Shown: positions 44,154-53,973 of the stretch, one piece after another
How positions within the stretch are numbered: position 1 is the first letter of the stretch
How the letters are laid out: each line of letters opens with the position of its first letter
Assembly: GCA_020723285.1 (NCBI GenBank)
Contig: DYJE01000021.1
Span: 1 to 64,000, forward strand
DNA: 64,000 nucleotides
Direction: 5' to 3'
From: Desulforapulum autotrophicum
GTDB taxonomy: Bacteria > Desulfobacterota > Desulfobacteria > Desulfobacterales > Desulfolunaceae
Made by a program: the position numbers and the translations under genes
The notes under the pieces: model-generated
What the model was told of the DNA's origin: nothing
The model's input: only the letters and a program-made list of their open reading frames with translations
Databases searched by the model: none

Positions 44154-46748
44154 ATGCGATTCGACAGATTCACCCTTAAATCACAGGAACTCATAGAACG
44201 GGCCCATGCCCTTGCAACGGGCAACGGGAACCCCCAGATCGAGGCGGACCATGTGCTGTCCGCCATGCTGGACGACCGGGAAGGCATCGCCGTTTCCATA
44301 TTAAGAAAGCTGGGGGTGTCGCCGGACGTGGTGAAGGACGAGATCGGGAAGCTCATCGAACGCCAGCCCAGAGTCAGCGGCGGCGATCCCAATGTCTACA
44401 TTTCGCCCCAGCTGAAGAAGGTGTTCGACAAGGCCTTTGCCGAAGCCGAAGCCATGAAGGACCAGTATGTCAGCGTGGAACACATCCTTCTCGCCGTTCT
44501 GTCCGAAGGGAAAAGCGAACTTTCATCGGTGCTTGCCCGGTTCGGCATCAGCCGGGACTCGATTCTCAAAGTGCTCATGGACATCCGGGGCAATCAGCGT
44601 GTCACGGACCAGAACCCGGAAGAGAAATACCAGGCTCTTGAAAAATTCAGCCGGGATCTGACCCAGCTGGCCCGTCTGGGCAAACTGGACCCGGTGATCG
44701 GCAGGGATGAAGAAATAAGGCGGGTCATCCAGGTCCTTTCCCGGCGAAGAAAAAACAACCCGGTGCTCATCGGTGAGCCCGGTGTGGGCAAAACCGCCAT
44801 CGTGGAAGGTCTGGCCCAGCGGATCGTGGAAGGTGACGTGCCTGAAATTCTGAAGAAACGGCGGCTGGCGGCCCTGGACATGGGAGCCATGATCGCCGGG
44901 GCCAAATACCGGGGTGAGTTCGAGGACCGGCTCAAGGCGGTTCTGAAGGAAGTGGAGGGCGCAGAAGGGGAGATCATCCTTTTCATCGACGAGCTTCACA
45001 CCGTGGTGGGAGCCGGGGCTTCCGAAGGGGCCATGGACGCCTCCAACATGCTGAAGCCGGCCCTTGCGCGGGGAACCCTCCGCTGCGTCGGGGCCACCAC
45101 CTTGAACGAATACAGAAAATACATTGAAAAAGACGCGGCCCTTGAGCGCCGTTTCCAGCCGGTGTTCACCTCGGAACCTTCGGTATCCGACACCATTTCC
45201 ATTTTAAGGGGGCTCAAGGAGAAATACGAAGTGCACCACGGGGTGCGCATCAAGGATTCGGCCATCGTGGCGGCGGCGACCTTGTCCAACCGCTACATCA
45301 CTGACCGGTTTCTGCCGGACAAGGCCATCGATCTTATTGACGAATGCGCGTCACGGTTACGAATCGAAATCGACAGCATGCCTGCTGAAATCGATGAGGT
45401 CCAGCGCAAGATCACCCAGATGGAAATCGAAAGGGAAGCCCTTAAAAAGGAATCGGATCCCGGTGCCAAAGACCGCCTGGCCGCCCTTGAGAAAAACCTT
45501 GGCGCGTTGAAAGAAAGTATTCACGGAATGAAAGCCCACTGGATGAACGAAAAGGACACCATCCAGAGCATCCGGAGCATCAAGGAGGCGATGGAGCAGC
45601 TGGGGGTCGAGGAACAGATGGCGGAGAGGCGCGGCGATCTGGCCAAGGTGGCGGAGATCCGTTACGGAAAAACCCAGGAGCTGAAAAACCGGCTGGAAGA
45701 GGCCAACCGGAAACTGGCCGAACTTCAGAGCCAGAGCCGCATGCTGAAAGAGGAAGTGGATGACGAGGACGTGGCAGCGGTGATCTCAAGGTGGACGGGC
45801 ATTCCCATCCGAAAGATGCTGGAAGGGGAGATGGAGCGTCTGGTGAAAATGGAAGAGCGCATTCAGGCTCGGGTCATCGGTCAGAGGCGGGCGGTTTCCG
45901 CCATTTCAGACGCGGTGAGAAGGGCAAGATCCGGGCTTCAGGATCCCAATCGTCCCATCGGGTCGTTCATTTTCATGGGCCCCACCGGCGTGGGTAAAAC
46001 CGAGCTGGCCAAGGCCCTGGCCGAATTTATCTTTGACAGTGAAAAGGCCATGGTACGCATCGACATGAGCGAGTATATGGAAAAACACGCGGTGTCCCGC
46101 CTGATCGGGGCCCCTCCGGGTTATGTGGGCTACGACGAAGGCGGATACCTCACCGAGGCAGTGCGGCGGCGGCCCTATTCGGTGATTCTTTTCGACGAGA
46201 TCGAAAAAGCCCATCCCGATGTGTTCAACGTGCTGCTTCAGATTTTAGACGACGGACGGATGACCGACGGACAGGGGCGCACCGTGGATTTCAAGAACAC
46301 CCTGGTGATCATGACCTCCAACCTTGGAAGTCACATTATCCAGGAATACGGGGAGAAGGACCGGGACACCATGGAGGAAAGGGTTTCGGATCTTTTGCGG
46401 AAAAGCTTCAAACCCGAGTTTCTGAACCGGATCGACGAAACCATCATCTTCGACAACCTCTCCGAAGGTGAAATCGGCGAAATCGTGAACATCCAGATGG
46501 AACGGCTGAAACGGAGGCTGGAAGAACGCAGGATCACCCTCGAACTTACGGACGCAGCCCGGCATTTCATCGTTATCAAAGGATACGATCCGGCATACGG
46601 CGCAAGACCTCTGAAACGGGCCATCCAGAAATACATCGAAAACCCCCTGGCCATGGACATCCTGAAAGGGGTGTTTCCCGAAAACAGCCGGGTGGTGGTG
46701 GATGTGGAGGGTGAGGGGCTGGTGTTCCGGTCATCGGATGTCGAATAA
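44154..46748 (+). CDS. clpB: ATP-dependent disaggregase ClpB
   Basis: An 864-residue Hsp100 with an N-domain, AAA-1 ([19 protein letters not shown]), the middle coiled-coil (about 400-520), AAA-2 (GPTGVGKT) and the C-terminal domain. It solubilises aggregated proteins together with DnaK. The start at 44154 has GGAGG 6 bases upstream; the longer frame lacks an RBS. The middle domain and lack of a ClpP-binding IGF loop support ClpB over ClpA/C. The stop lies inside a 102-base repeat that recurs 227 bases further on. Confidence 0.97.
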   Translation: MRFDRFTLKSQELIERAHALATGNGNPQIEADHVLSAMLDDREGIAVSILRKLGVSPDVVKDEIGKLIERQPRVSGGDPNVYISPQLKKVFDKAFAEAEAMKDQYVSVEHILLAVLSEGKSELSSVLARFGISRDSILKVLMDIRGNQRVTDQNPEEKYQALEKFSRDLTQLARLGKLDPVIGRDEEIRRVIQVLSRRRKNNPVLIGEPGVGKTAIVEGLAQRIVEGDVPEILKKRRLAALDMGAMIAGAKYRGEFEDRLKAVLKEVEGAEGEIILFIDELHTVVGAGASEGAMDASNMLKPALARGTLRCVGATTLNEYRKYIEKDAALERRFQPVFTSEPSVSDTISILRGLKEKYEVHHGVRIKDSAIVAAATLSNRYITDRFLPDKAIDLIDECASRLRIEIDSMPAEIDEVQRKITQMEIEREALKKESDPGAKDRLAALEKNLGALKESIHGMKAHWMNEKDTIQSIRSIKEAMEQLGVEEQMAERRGDLAKVAEIRYGKTQELKNRLEEANRKLAELQSQSRMLKEEVDDEDVAAVISRWTGIPIRKMLEGEMERLVKMEERIQARVIGQRRAVSAISDAVRRARSGLQDPNRPIGSFIFMGPTGVGKTELAKALAEFIFDSEKAMVRIDMSEYMEKHAVSRLIGAPPGYVGYDEGGYLTEAVRRRPYSVILFDEIEKAHPDVFNVLLQILDDGRMTDGQGRTVDFKNTLVIMTSNLGSHIIQEYGEKDRDTMEERVSDLLRKSFKPEFLNRIDETIIFDNLSEGEIGEIVNIQMERLKRRLEERRITLELTDAARHFIVIKGYDPAYGARPLKRAIQKYIENPLAMDILKGVFPENSRVVVDVEGEGLVFRSSDVE

Positions 46749-46837
46749 TGAGGATGTGGCCATTGGCGGCTTTCGTGCTGAAAAGTCGACCTGCGATGGA
46801 TTGCTGGTTGTTTTGAGGCCGATGTGAATCGGTACGA
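46736..46837. repeat. 102-bp direct repeat, copy 1 (overlaps clpB stop)
   Basis: This stretch is repeated at 46963-47064 with the same length and no indels. It begins GGATGTCGAA, covers the end of clpB, and includes an imperfect hairpin (GTCGGCTTTCG / CGAAAAGCCGAC in the second copy). Confidence 0.8.
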
Positions 46838-46851
46838 CGACACAACCGTAG

Positions 46852-46872
46852 GTCGGGTTCTACAAACCCGAC
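46852..46872. repeat. GTCGGGTT hairpin between the repeat copies
   Basis: GTCGGGTT (46852-46859) pairs with AACCCGAC (46865-46872) across 5 bases. REP-like; it may also end the clpB transcript. Confidence 0.6.
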
Positions 46873-46962
46873 AAATGACCCGATCCATGCAATAATCGGT
46901 TGGTTATAAGAATATCGATGTCGGGGTTGGCAGAACCCTTCGTTGCTGTTTGATGAATTTGA

Positions 46963-47064
46963 GGATGTCGAATTATGAGGATGGGGCCATTGTCGGCTTT
47001 CGTGCCGAAAAGCCGACCTACGATGGATCGCAGGTGGTTTTGCGACCGATGTGAATCGGTACGA
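46963..47064. repeat. 102-bp direct repeat, copy 2
   Basis: Same sequence as 46736-46837 with scattered substitutions, offset 227 bases. It lies in the non-coding gap between clpB and the convergent regulator gene. The whole 336-base gap (46749-47084) is repeat sequence with no gene. Confidence 0.8.
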
Positions 47065-47084
47065 AAAGACAGCGGGTCTGCTCC

Positions 47085-48452
47085 TTACAAACCGCCCATG
47101 GAATCGGCGCTCAGTTTACGCATCAAGGTGGAGCGCGAGATACCGAGAAGCTTCGCGGCCTTGGTGTAATTGCCGGAAACATGGGACAGGGCCCGCCGGA
47201 TGTGGTGCTGTTCCATTTCACGGAGTGTTTCGATGTGTTTCCTGATTTCGAGGTTTCGAATATCCGCGGAAGGCCCTGTTTCCATGTCCCATGCCGATGC
47301 TTTCATCAGGGCGGAGGGGTGAATGGCGTGGCCGCTGCGAAGGATCACCGCCCGTTCGATGATGTTGCTGAGTTCGCGGATATTTCCGGGCCAGCTGTAA
47401 TCCTGGAGTTTTTGGATTTCAGTGTCGGCGATGGAAAGGGGCGTTTTTCCGCCGAACCGGTCCATGAAATGGGCCGTGAGAAGGGGGATATCCGACCGTC
47501 TTTCCCTCAGCGACGGTATGTGGACAGGGATGATGGAAAGCCGGTAGAACAGGTCTTTCCGCAGTGTTTTTTCTTTTAAGGCTTTGTCCACATCCACATT
47601 GGTCGCCGCGATGACCCGGACATCCACGTCCAGAAAGGTTTCCCCGCCGACCTTCCTGTATTTCCGTTCATCAAGAACGCCCAGAAGCTTGCTCTGGAGG
47701 GCAGGCGGCATTTCTCCAACTTCGTCCAGAAGGAGGGTTCCGCCTTCGGCCAGTTCGAACAGGCCTTTTTTGGTTTTGTCCGCTCCGGTAAACGCCCCTT
47801 TTTCCACACCAAACAACTCGGCCTCGATGAGGTTTTCAGGCAGCGCTGCGCAGTTGACCGTGAGAAAAGGCTTGGCCGCGTTGGGGCCGGTGTAGTGAAT
47901 CGCCTTGGCCAGACGGTTTTTCCCAGTTCCGGTTTCGCCGGTGATGAACACCGGGGAAAGGCTCCGTGCCGCCCGGTCGATCAGGTTTCTGAGCTGGTTG
48001 ACCACGGGACTTTCTCCCACCAGAAAGGCCTCCGATGTTTCCTTGCTCCGGGTGTATTCCTGAACCATGGCTGTCTGTTCAAGATTGAGGGTTTCTATGA
48101 TCCGGGCGATGGTCATGGAAAGTTCCAGGGGCTCGAAAGGCTTGGTGATGTAATCGTGAATTCCGTCTTTGAGGGCGTTTACCGCGTTTTTCAGATCGGG
48201 GTAGGCGGTGACGAAAATGATTTTGGCCTTGTCGTATGTGGCGAGGATTTTTTTGTAAAGATCCGTGCCGTGGATGTCCGGAAGTTTCTGATCCAGAAGG
48301 ACGATGTCCATTTTCATGGCGGAACACAGGGCCAGGGCCTGCTTTCCCGATTCGGCCAGGTGTACCGAAACAGGAAGTCCCGAGAGGTATTCCCGGGCGG
48401 AGTGACGGAACAGGCCGTCGTCATCGATGATCAGCAAACGTCTTGTCTTCAT
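47085..48452 (-). CDS. Sigma-54-dependent NtrC-family response regulator
   Basis: A 455-residue protein: receiver (LLIIDDDG, Asp in IVLLDQKLPDIHG), AAA+ domain (GETGTGKN, GAFTGADKTKKG) and Fis-type HTH (YTKAAKLLGISRSTLMRKL). It activates sigma-54 promoters when phosphorylated. Its start overlaps the end of the hybrid kinase gene by 32 bases, so the two form a sensor-regulator pair. The P-loop Lys is followed by Asn, where most family members have Glu. Confidence 0.93.
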   Translation of the reverse strand: MKTRRLLIIDDDGLFRHSAREYLSGLPVSVHLAESGKQALALCSAMKMDIVLLDQKLPDIHGTDLYKKILATYDKAKIIFVTAYPDLKNAVNALKDGIHDYITKPFEPLELSMTIARIIETLNLEQTAMVQEYTRSKETSEAFLVGESPVVNQLRNLIDRAARSLSPVFITGETGTGKNRLAKAIHYTGPNAAKPFLTVNCAALPENLIEAELFGVEKGAFTGADKTKKGLFELAEGGTLLLDEVGEMPPALQSKLLGVLDERKYRKVGGETFLDVDVRVIAATNVDVDKALKEKTLRKDLFYRLSIIPVHIPSLRERRSDIPLLTAHFMDRFGGKTPLSIADTEIQKLQDYSWPGNIRELSNIIERAVILRSGHAIHPSALMKASAWDMETGPSADIRNLEIRKHIETLREMEQHHIRRALSHVSGNYTKAAKLLGISRSTLMRKLSADSMGGL

Positions 48453-50280
48453 GACAGATCCTTTCTTCCGGGATGAAAATCATCACATGCGTCCCTTTGT
48501 TTTTTTCACTTTCGACCTTGATGGTGCATTTCATGGTGGACAGCATTTTTTTGACGATGACAAGACCCAGTCCAGTGCCGTGGCGTTTTGACGTGTGGAA
48601 TGGTTTGAACAGGTTTAACCGTTCTTCCTTGGTCATGCCGCAGCCGTTGTCGGTGACGTGGATGATGGCGAGTTTCGCTTTTTTTTCCAGGCGGATGGCG
48701 ATGGAAGGCGACGATGTCCGGGTGAGGGCGTCCGCCGCGTTGGTCACCAGATTGAGAAGGACCTGGTGCAGGGCTCTGGGATCGGCGCAGGCGGAAACTG
48801 TCTCCGGCGGGAGATGGAGCCCGATGGCGATGTTTTTTTCTTTGAAATCATCACGGATCAGGCTTGTGAAATGGGTCAGGCATTCGCCGATGTCGATGTT
48901 GAGGATATCCAGGTTTTCGTACATGCTGAAATTCTTGAGTGCTTTGAGCAGGTATTCCACCCTGAGCACTTCTTCAAGGGAACGCTCGGTGAATTCCTTG
49001 ATCATGGCGATGGAATAGGATTCGATGTTATTGTTCAAAACGGTCAGGGCCATCTTGATGGAATTGATGGGGTTGCCGATTTCATGGCGGATGCCCGAAA
49101 AAATATAGCCGATGTTGGTCATGAGGTTGGCAGCTTCGGCGATGGATTCCAGTCTTTTTTTCGAGGTGATGTCCCTGGAGGTTGACACGAAGTTGACGAT
49201 GGTTCCGCTTTCGTTTTTCACCGGGGATATCACCACCTCTTCTTCGTATAGCGTGTCGTCTTTCTTTTTGCTGATGAGGATGCCACTCCAGCTTTTTCCA
49301 AAGGTCAGTTCGGCGCGAATGCGGTTGAAAAAATCACGGGTGTGCTTTTGACTTAAAAGCATGACGTATGCTTTCCCCACCAGTTCCGTCCGCACATAAC
49401 CTGACATTCGTTCAAATGCCGGATTGACATAGAGAATGGTTTCATCGGTGTCCATAATCAGGATACTGTCCGAGGACTGCTCAACCACCTTGCTCAGCTG
49501 GCGGGATTCCCGCTTGGAGTTTTCCTTTTCGCTGATGTCGAGGAGGTAAATGATGACCTGACTGACCAGGCCTCCGGCATCGAAAACCGGGAAGGCGTGG
49601 ATTTCATGGGTTTTTATTTCTCCGGTCTCACAGGTGTAGGGATGGATCATCATGACGGGCTTTTTTGTTTCACTGACAGCGGCAACCGGACAGGGATAGC
49701 CATTGCAGAGGTAGGGCCGGCAGGTTTTTCCAGCATTCTCCCTGCAACAGACGCCTTCTTTGAACCAGCCGTTTTTCGCGGCGGAATTGGCCATGGTGAT
49801 GGTGTTGTCGCTGGGATTCACCACAAGGAAAGGGTGGGTCAGGGATTCCAGGATGGACATTAGAAAGTCGTTCTGGGATTTGACATGCAGGGCGGCCAGC
49901 TGACGTTCGATGGCGTACCGGATGGAACGCTCAAGCTGATGCCGATCGATTTTCCCTTTGATCAGGTAGTCCTGGGCTCCCGATTTCAGGGCGATGACCG
50001 CAGATTCTTCATCGTCCTGGGATGTGAGAACGATGACGGGAATCGATGGGGCAAGATTCCTTACGGGCGAAAGGGTGGCGATGCCCCGGCTGTCCGGGAG
50101 GTTGAGGTCGAGCAGAAGAACATCGAACGTGGTTTTTCCAAGGCTTTCAAGTCCTGCGGCCAGCGTTCCGGCCCATTCGATCACATAGCCGGCGCTGCTT
50201 CCTGAAAGCAGCCTACTGGCTATCTTGAAATCGAATGGGTTGTCTTCAATGATCAATACGCTGCATGGATCGTTTTTCAT
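48421..50280 (-). CDS. Receiver-PAS-PAS histidine kinase
   Basis: A 619-residue cytoplasmic kinase. The N-terminal receiver (VLIIEDNPFDFKIA, Asp in LLLDLNLPDSRG) comes first. A first PAS carries an unusual Cys-rich insertion (CCRENAGKTCRPYLCNGYPC), then a second PAS (VNPAFERMSGY), a HisKA H-box (GIRHEIGNPINSIK) and an HATPase (NLVTNAADAL, DNGCGMTKE, GTGLGLVIVKKM). It pairs with the NtrC-type regulator. The Cys cluster could bind a metal or Fe-S centre, or sense redox state. Confidence 0.9.
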   Translation of the reverse strand: MKNDPCSVLIIEDNPFDFKIASRLLSGSSAGYVIEWAGTLAAGLESLGKTTFDVLLLDLNLPDSRGIATLSPVRNLAPSIPVIVLTSQDDEESAVIALKSGAQDYLIKGKIDRHQLERSIRYAIERQLAALHVKSQNDFLMSILESLTHPFLVVNPSDNTITMANSAAKNGWFKEGVCCRENAGKTCRPYLCNGYPCPVAAVSETKKPVMMIHPYTCETGEIKTHEIHAFPVFDAGGLVSQVIIYLLDISEKENSKRESRQLSKVVEQSSDSILIMDTDETILYVNPAFERMSGYVRTELVGKAYVMLLSQKHTRDFFNRIRAELTFGKSWSGILISKKKDDTLYEEEVVISPVKNESGTIVNFVSTSRDITSKKRLESIAEAANLMTNIGYIFSGIRHEIGNPINSIKMALTVLNNNIESYSIAMIKEFTERSLEEVLRVEYLLKALKNFSMYENLDILNIDIGECLTHFTSLIRDDFKEKNIAIGLHLPPETVSACADPRALHQVLLNLVTNAADALTRTSSPSIAIRLEKKAKLAIIHVTDNGCGMTKEERLNLFKPFHTSKRHGTGLGLVIVKKMLSTMKCTIKVESEKNKGTHVMIFIPEERICHEDKTFADHR

Positions 50281-50471
50281 GGTTTTTCAGGGGTCCGTCA
50301 CGGTGTGGAACGTTTGGGTGCGTGATGATAATCGTTGTTTATAAAGTGACCGATATGACTTTTATTCTGAGATCATTTTTGAGCTTTCGGGTATTGTAAT
50401 CCATTGACGCTGCGGTGACAAGGACGATCTTGGTTCTTGGCGGTCAGGGAGGGCCAGGGACGTCCGGTGTA

Positions 50472-52832
50472 TCAGGTAAAAGTCAGGAACCCGAAGTGTT
50501 CCGGCAGATGAAACTTGGGGGTGGGGTAATCGATGGGTGCCCAGGTCAGCCAGTGGGGGCGGGATGTTTTGTCGGCACATTTGTGGAAATTCCCGCGCCA
50601 GGATACACCGGGCGAAGGCTGGGTGACAGCCGTGAACGGTTCAAGGACATGGTAAGGTATTCGGCAGGCCACCGTCCATGTGACCGGTTCCGTGATTTCC
50701 TGGGTAATGGGGCCGGAAAGGGATGCGGAAACGGTGATGTCGTGGAATGAGGCTTCAGGTATCCGGATGAATCCGGCCTCACCTGGAGGATGGAACTCGA
50801 ATAGGGCTGTGCCGCAGCAGTTGATTTCAAGATTGAAGTAACCCTTGTCACAGGCAGGCCCGGGCGAAAAGAAAAATTCGACACAGCTGTCCTGGTACAC
50901 ACGCCCCTGGTAACCTTCGGCCACGGCTTTGACATAACGGTCTTCCACGTGGAAAATCACGTGGACCGCATGGGTATCGTATGCGATTTTAAAAAAAGTC
51001 ATGGGTCGATGCGCCGGTTCTTCTCCCATATGGTGGGTCAGCATGATGGCTTGTTCCTGTTTCCAGGCGTCGGCATTGAAGTCGCAGAAAACCTGGGAAC
51101 CGCATGCATAAGGTCTCACCGTTAACGAGGGGTTTAAGTCTTTTGAATGTTTCGTATCGTCCGAGTTAAGAACCATTCTGACATTTTCAGACAATGAACG
51201 GCTGGAAAAGGGTTTTTGCAGATAGTGAACATCCGGGTCAAGAATGCCGCGTTTTGATATGGCATTTCTCGAATACCCCGACATGAAAAGAACTTTGATG
51301 GCGGGTCGTCGCTCAAGAATACGCTTGGACAGCTCCATGCCGTTCATTTCGGGCATGATCACATCGGTGATCAGAAGATCTATGGTTTCTCGGACGGAGC
51401 CGGCCAAGGCAATGGCCGCATGGGCGGTGGGAACGGCGAGCACACGGTATCCCAGTTTTTCGAGCATGGTCTGGCCAATTTTAAGAATGGACGGTTCGTC
51501 TTCCACCAGCAGAATGGTTTCACTGCCCTGTTCGATGGAATCAGGATCGGCAGCAGGGTTTGCAGGTTTCTGTAAAGGAGAAATGTCTTCGAGTCTTGGA
51601 AGATAGATCCTGAAGGTCGATCCTCGCTGCGGTTCGCTGCAAACGTTGATGAAACCCTGGTTCTGTCTGACGATTCCATAGACCATGGAGAGCCCAAGCC
51701 CCGTCCCTTTGCCCACATCCTTGGTGGTGTAAAAGGGTTCGAATATATGGTTCATCACGTTTTTATCCATGCCGCAGCCATTGTCGCTGACGGACAGAAG
51801 CACGTAATCCCCGGGCTCTACACCCCGGCTTGTCCAAAGAGCCTCATCACTCGTGCAGTTCGCTGTTTCGATGGTGATGATTCCGAAACCCGTCATGGCG
51901 TCGCGGGCGTTGATGCACAGATTGGACAGGATCTGCTGGATCTGGCCCGGATCGATTTTCACAGGCCACAAATCATGACCGGGCTGAAAGGCCAGCGTCA
52001 CGTCTTCGCCGATCATCCGCTGGAGCATTTTCAGTATCTCTGACACTGTTTCATTGATGTCCATAACCCGCGGGGCTATGGTTTGTTTCCTGGCAAAAGC
52101 CAGAAGCTGGCGTGTCAGATCCGCCGACCGGTTGGCTGCGGCAAGGATTTCCTGGAGGTTTGCATGCACGGGATTGTCCGGGTGGACCATGCCCATGGCA
52201 ATTTCAGCGTGGCCGATGATCACGCTGAGCATGTTGTTGAAATCGTGGGCCACGCCGCCGGCAAGTTTTCCGATGGATTCGATTTTCTGGGCCTGGATCA
52301 GTTGTGATTTCAGTTTTTCACTTTCAGCCTCTTGACGCTTTTCCTCACTGACATCAAATTCGATGCCGTCCCACAAAAGGCATCCGTCCGAATCGAAACG
52401 AGGGGTCGAAACAAAACGCCGCCAGCTTCGTTTCCCCGGTGGATAATCAACCTGTACATCGATTTTGAACGTGCTCATACAGCTTACGGCTTCAGCCTCT
52501 TTTTCAGCCAGCAGGGTCTGGTACTCCGGTGAAACCTGGTTATAGATCCGCAAAGGTTCTCTTATGGCTTCATCGGGTGTAATCCCGTGCATGCGAATCA
52601 CTGCGCTGCTGATGTAGGTGAAACGCCGGTCTGATCCGTCAGAGCCAGTGTTGATCTGGTAAACCATGCCGTTTCCGATGTTTTCGTTAAGGGCTCGGAG
52701 CTGGGCTTCACTCTTTCTCAGGGCATCTTCCGTTTTTTGGGGGTCTGTTTGTATATTTTTAGAGGAAATCCGGTCTGTTGCGTTGGACATTCGGGTGTTG
52801 TCGTTCGGCATGCTCCCCCTTCCGGAATACAT
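50472..52832 (-). CDS. PAS-histidine kinase-receiver fused to a CBM9/DOMON-like domain
   Basis: A single 786-residue chain: PAS (about residues 40-165), HisKA H-box (GGVAHDFNNMLSVIIGHAEIAM), HATPase (NLCINARDAM, DNGCGMDKN, GTGLGLSMVYG) and receiver (ETILLVEDEPSILKIG, Asp in LLITDVIMPEMNG). Residues about 563-786 have a different character: a CBM9-like/DOMON beta-sandwich (FFKIAYDTHAVHVIFHVEDRYV, YQDSCVEFFFSP, FNLEINCCGTALFEFH, WRGNFHKCAD). No signal peptide or membrane segment is seen, so this domain would be cytosolic. It is open in one frame with no stop between receiver and tail. Confidence 0.85.
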   Translation of the reverse strand: MYSGRGSMPNDNTRMSNATDRISSKNIQTDPQKTEDALRKSEAQLRALNENIGNGMVYQINTGSDGSDRRFTYISSAVIRMHGITPDEAIREPLRIYNQVSPEYQTLLAEKEAEAVSCMSTFKIDVQVDYPPGKRSWRRFVSTPRFDSDGCLLWDGIEFDVSEEKRQEAESEKLKSQLIQAQKIESIGKLAGGVAHDFNNMLSVIIGHAEIAMGMVHPDNPVHANLQEILAAANRSADLTRQLLAFARKQTIAPRVMDINETVSEILKMLQRMIGEDVTLAFQPGHDLWPVKIDPGQIQQILSNLCINARDAMTGFGIITIETANCTSDEALWTSRGVEPGDYVLLSVSDNGCGMDKNVMNHIFEPFYTTKDVGKGTGLGLSMVYGIVRQNQGFINVCSEPQRGSTFRIYLPRLEDISPLQKPANPAADPDSIEQGSETILLVEDEPSILKIGQTMLEKLGYRVLAVPTAHAAIALAGSVRETIDLLITDVIMPEMNGMELSKRILERRPAIKVLFMSGYSRNAISKRGILDPDVHYLQKPFSSRSLSENVRMVLNSDDTKHSKDLNPSLTVRPYACGSQVFCDFNADAWKQEQAIMLTHHMGEEPAHRPMTFFKIAYDTHAVHVIFHVEDRYVKAVAEGYQGRVYQDSCVEFFFSPGPACDKGYFNLEINCCGTALFEFHPPGEAGFIRIPEASFHDITVSASLSGPITQEITEPVTWTVACRIPYHVLEPFTAVTQPSPGVSWRGNFHKCADKTSRPHWLTWAPIDYPTPKFHLPEHFGFLTFT

Positions 52833-53013
52833 CGTGACGATCTGAATCAGGGTTATGGGATATCGGGTGAAACACGAGCGGAGGGATTCGGTTGAATCCC
52901 AAATCGATACTTATCGTGAACTGGGTAAACTGTAGCGCAATGCGGACAAAAAATCCATCCCCATGACGAGACGGGGGGGATAATGTTATCGGACCGTCTG
53001 TCGGAAAAAAAAG

Positions 53014-53050
53014 AAAAGGATCCAGTTTTGAATCAAACCTGATCCTTTTT
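53014..53050 (-). terminator. Terminator after flgM
   Basis: On the minus strand GGATC and GATCC arms with partial inner pairing are followed by a T-rich run (53005-53018). Confidence 0.7.
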
Positions 53051-53088
53051 CAGTTAAAAATGATGTTGGCAACGGGGTGCTAAAAAAA

Positions 53089-53403
53089 TCAGATCAGTTC
53101 ATCAATGTTGTAACCGACCATTTTATCCGCGATTTTTTCCGCATTGACCTGGTATGTCCCGTTGTCCACGTTTGCTTTGATTTCATAGACTTTTTCCTGG
53201 CGGACATCCGGGGCCGCGGCCACAGCCTCGCTGGCGATTTTCATGTCTTTTGCGCTGGACGACAGGCTGACCTTGTCTTCAGGAATTTCCTTTTTCTTCT
53301 CGGCCTGCTGGTTTTTTGTCATTTCCTGGGGCGGGGGCGTGTTTTCAACCTCCCTGGCGTAGGCCTGGCGACCGAAAGTGACATTGGTTTCATTGATTTT
53401 CAT
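53089..53403 (-). CDS. flgM: Anti-sigma-28 factor FlgM
   Basis: A 104-residue protein whose C-terminal half fits FlgM: KVSLSSSAKDMKIASEAVAAAPDVRQEKV...DNGTYQVNAEKIADKMVG. It binds FliA and holds back late flagellar genes until the hook is done. It sits 14 bases after a 142-residue gene, on the minus strand. No other flagellar genes are in view, so this is a detached pair as in Desulfovibrio. Confidence 0.92.
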   Translation of the reverse strand: MKINETNVTFGRQAYAREVENTPPPQEMTKNQQAEKKKEIPEDKVSLSSSAKDMKIASEAVAAAPDVRQEKVYEIKANVDNGTYQVNAEKIADKMVGYNIDELI

Positions 53404-53417
53404 ACATGACCTCCGGG

Positions 53418-53846
53418 TTATGATTCCATATTTTTATCTATGGTTTCCTTTACGAGCTGTTCGAGTTTTCGACTTACGATTTTCGAGTCTTCCACGGAAA
53501 GGGTGCTTGTGACTTTTTCATTGTTGTCACCAATAAAATTGAACACAAACTGGCTTTCCTTTTTATTGTAACCCTGGAACTTGCCTTTGAGCTCCTGGTT
53601 CAGTTTATCAACGATGTCCCGGTCCGCCTCGTCTTTGGGGCCATACGTGGTAATCCGTTCGAGGATATCCGCCGACACCTTGTCGATGATGGTCTGACGC
53701 TTGCCTTCTTCGGAAATGGAGATGCTGTCACTGCTTTTCTGGGATTCCATGCCCAGGCTTTTCTGCTTCTCCGCGATCCGGTTCTGGCTGATCTGCTTGC
53801 TGTAGACCTTGATCACATTATTTATCTGATAAGACGGTATGTGCAT
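53418..53846 (-). CDS. Conserved protein next to flgM
   Basis: A 142-residue, mostly helical protein with no signal peptide or membrane segment (SKQISQNRIAEKQKSLGMESQKSSDSISISEEGKRQTIIDKV). Genes like this precede flgM in Desulfovibrio and relatives. The SDSISIS segment resembles the FlgM kind of Ser-rich linker. Probably flagellar; function unknown. Confidence 0.7.
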   Translation of the reverse strand: MHIPSYQINNVIKVYSKQISQNRIAEKQKSLGMESQKSSDSISISEEGKRQTIIDKVSADILERITTYGPKDEADRDIVDKLNQELKGKFQGYNKKESQFVFNFIGDNNEKVTSTLSVEDSKIVSRKLEQLVKETIDKNMES

Positions 53847-53973
53847 AAAATACTCCTTGCACTACCCATCGGCAATGGAATTTAGAAACTTTATAATTTT
53901 TTTGGGTTGTTTTTTTGTTTTTCAAATCCCTGGCGCAGACTGGCAAAAACATTTTTTGTGTGGGTGAATCCGG

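Noticed and set aside
46736-47064. Insertion sequence with direct repeats
   Set aside because: No transposase gene, and the copies are too long to be target-site duplications.
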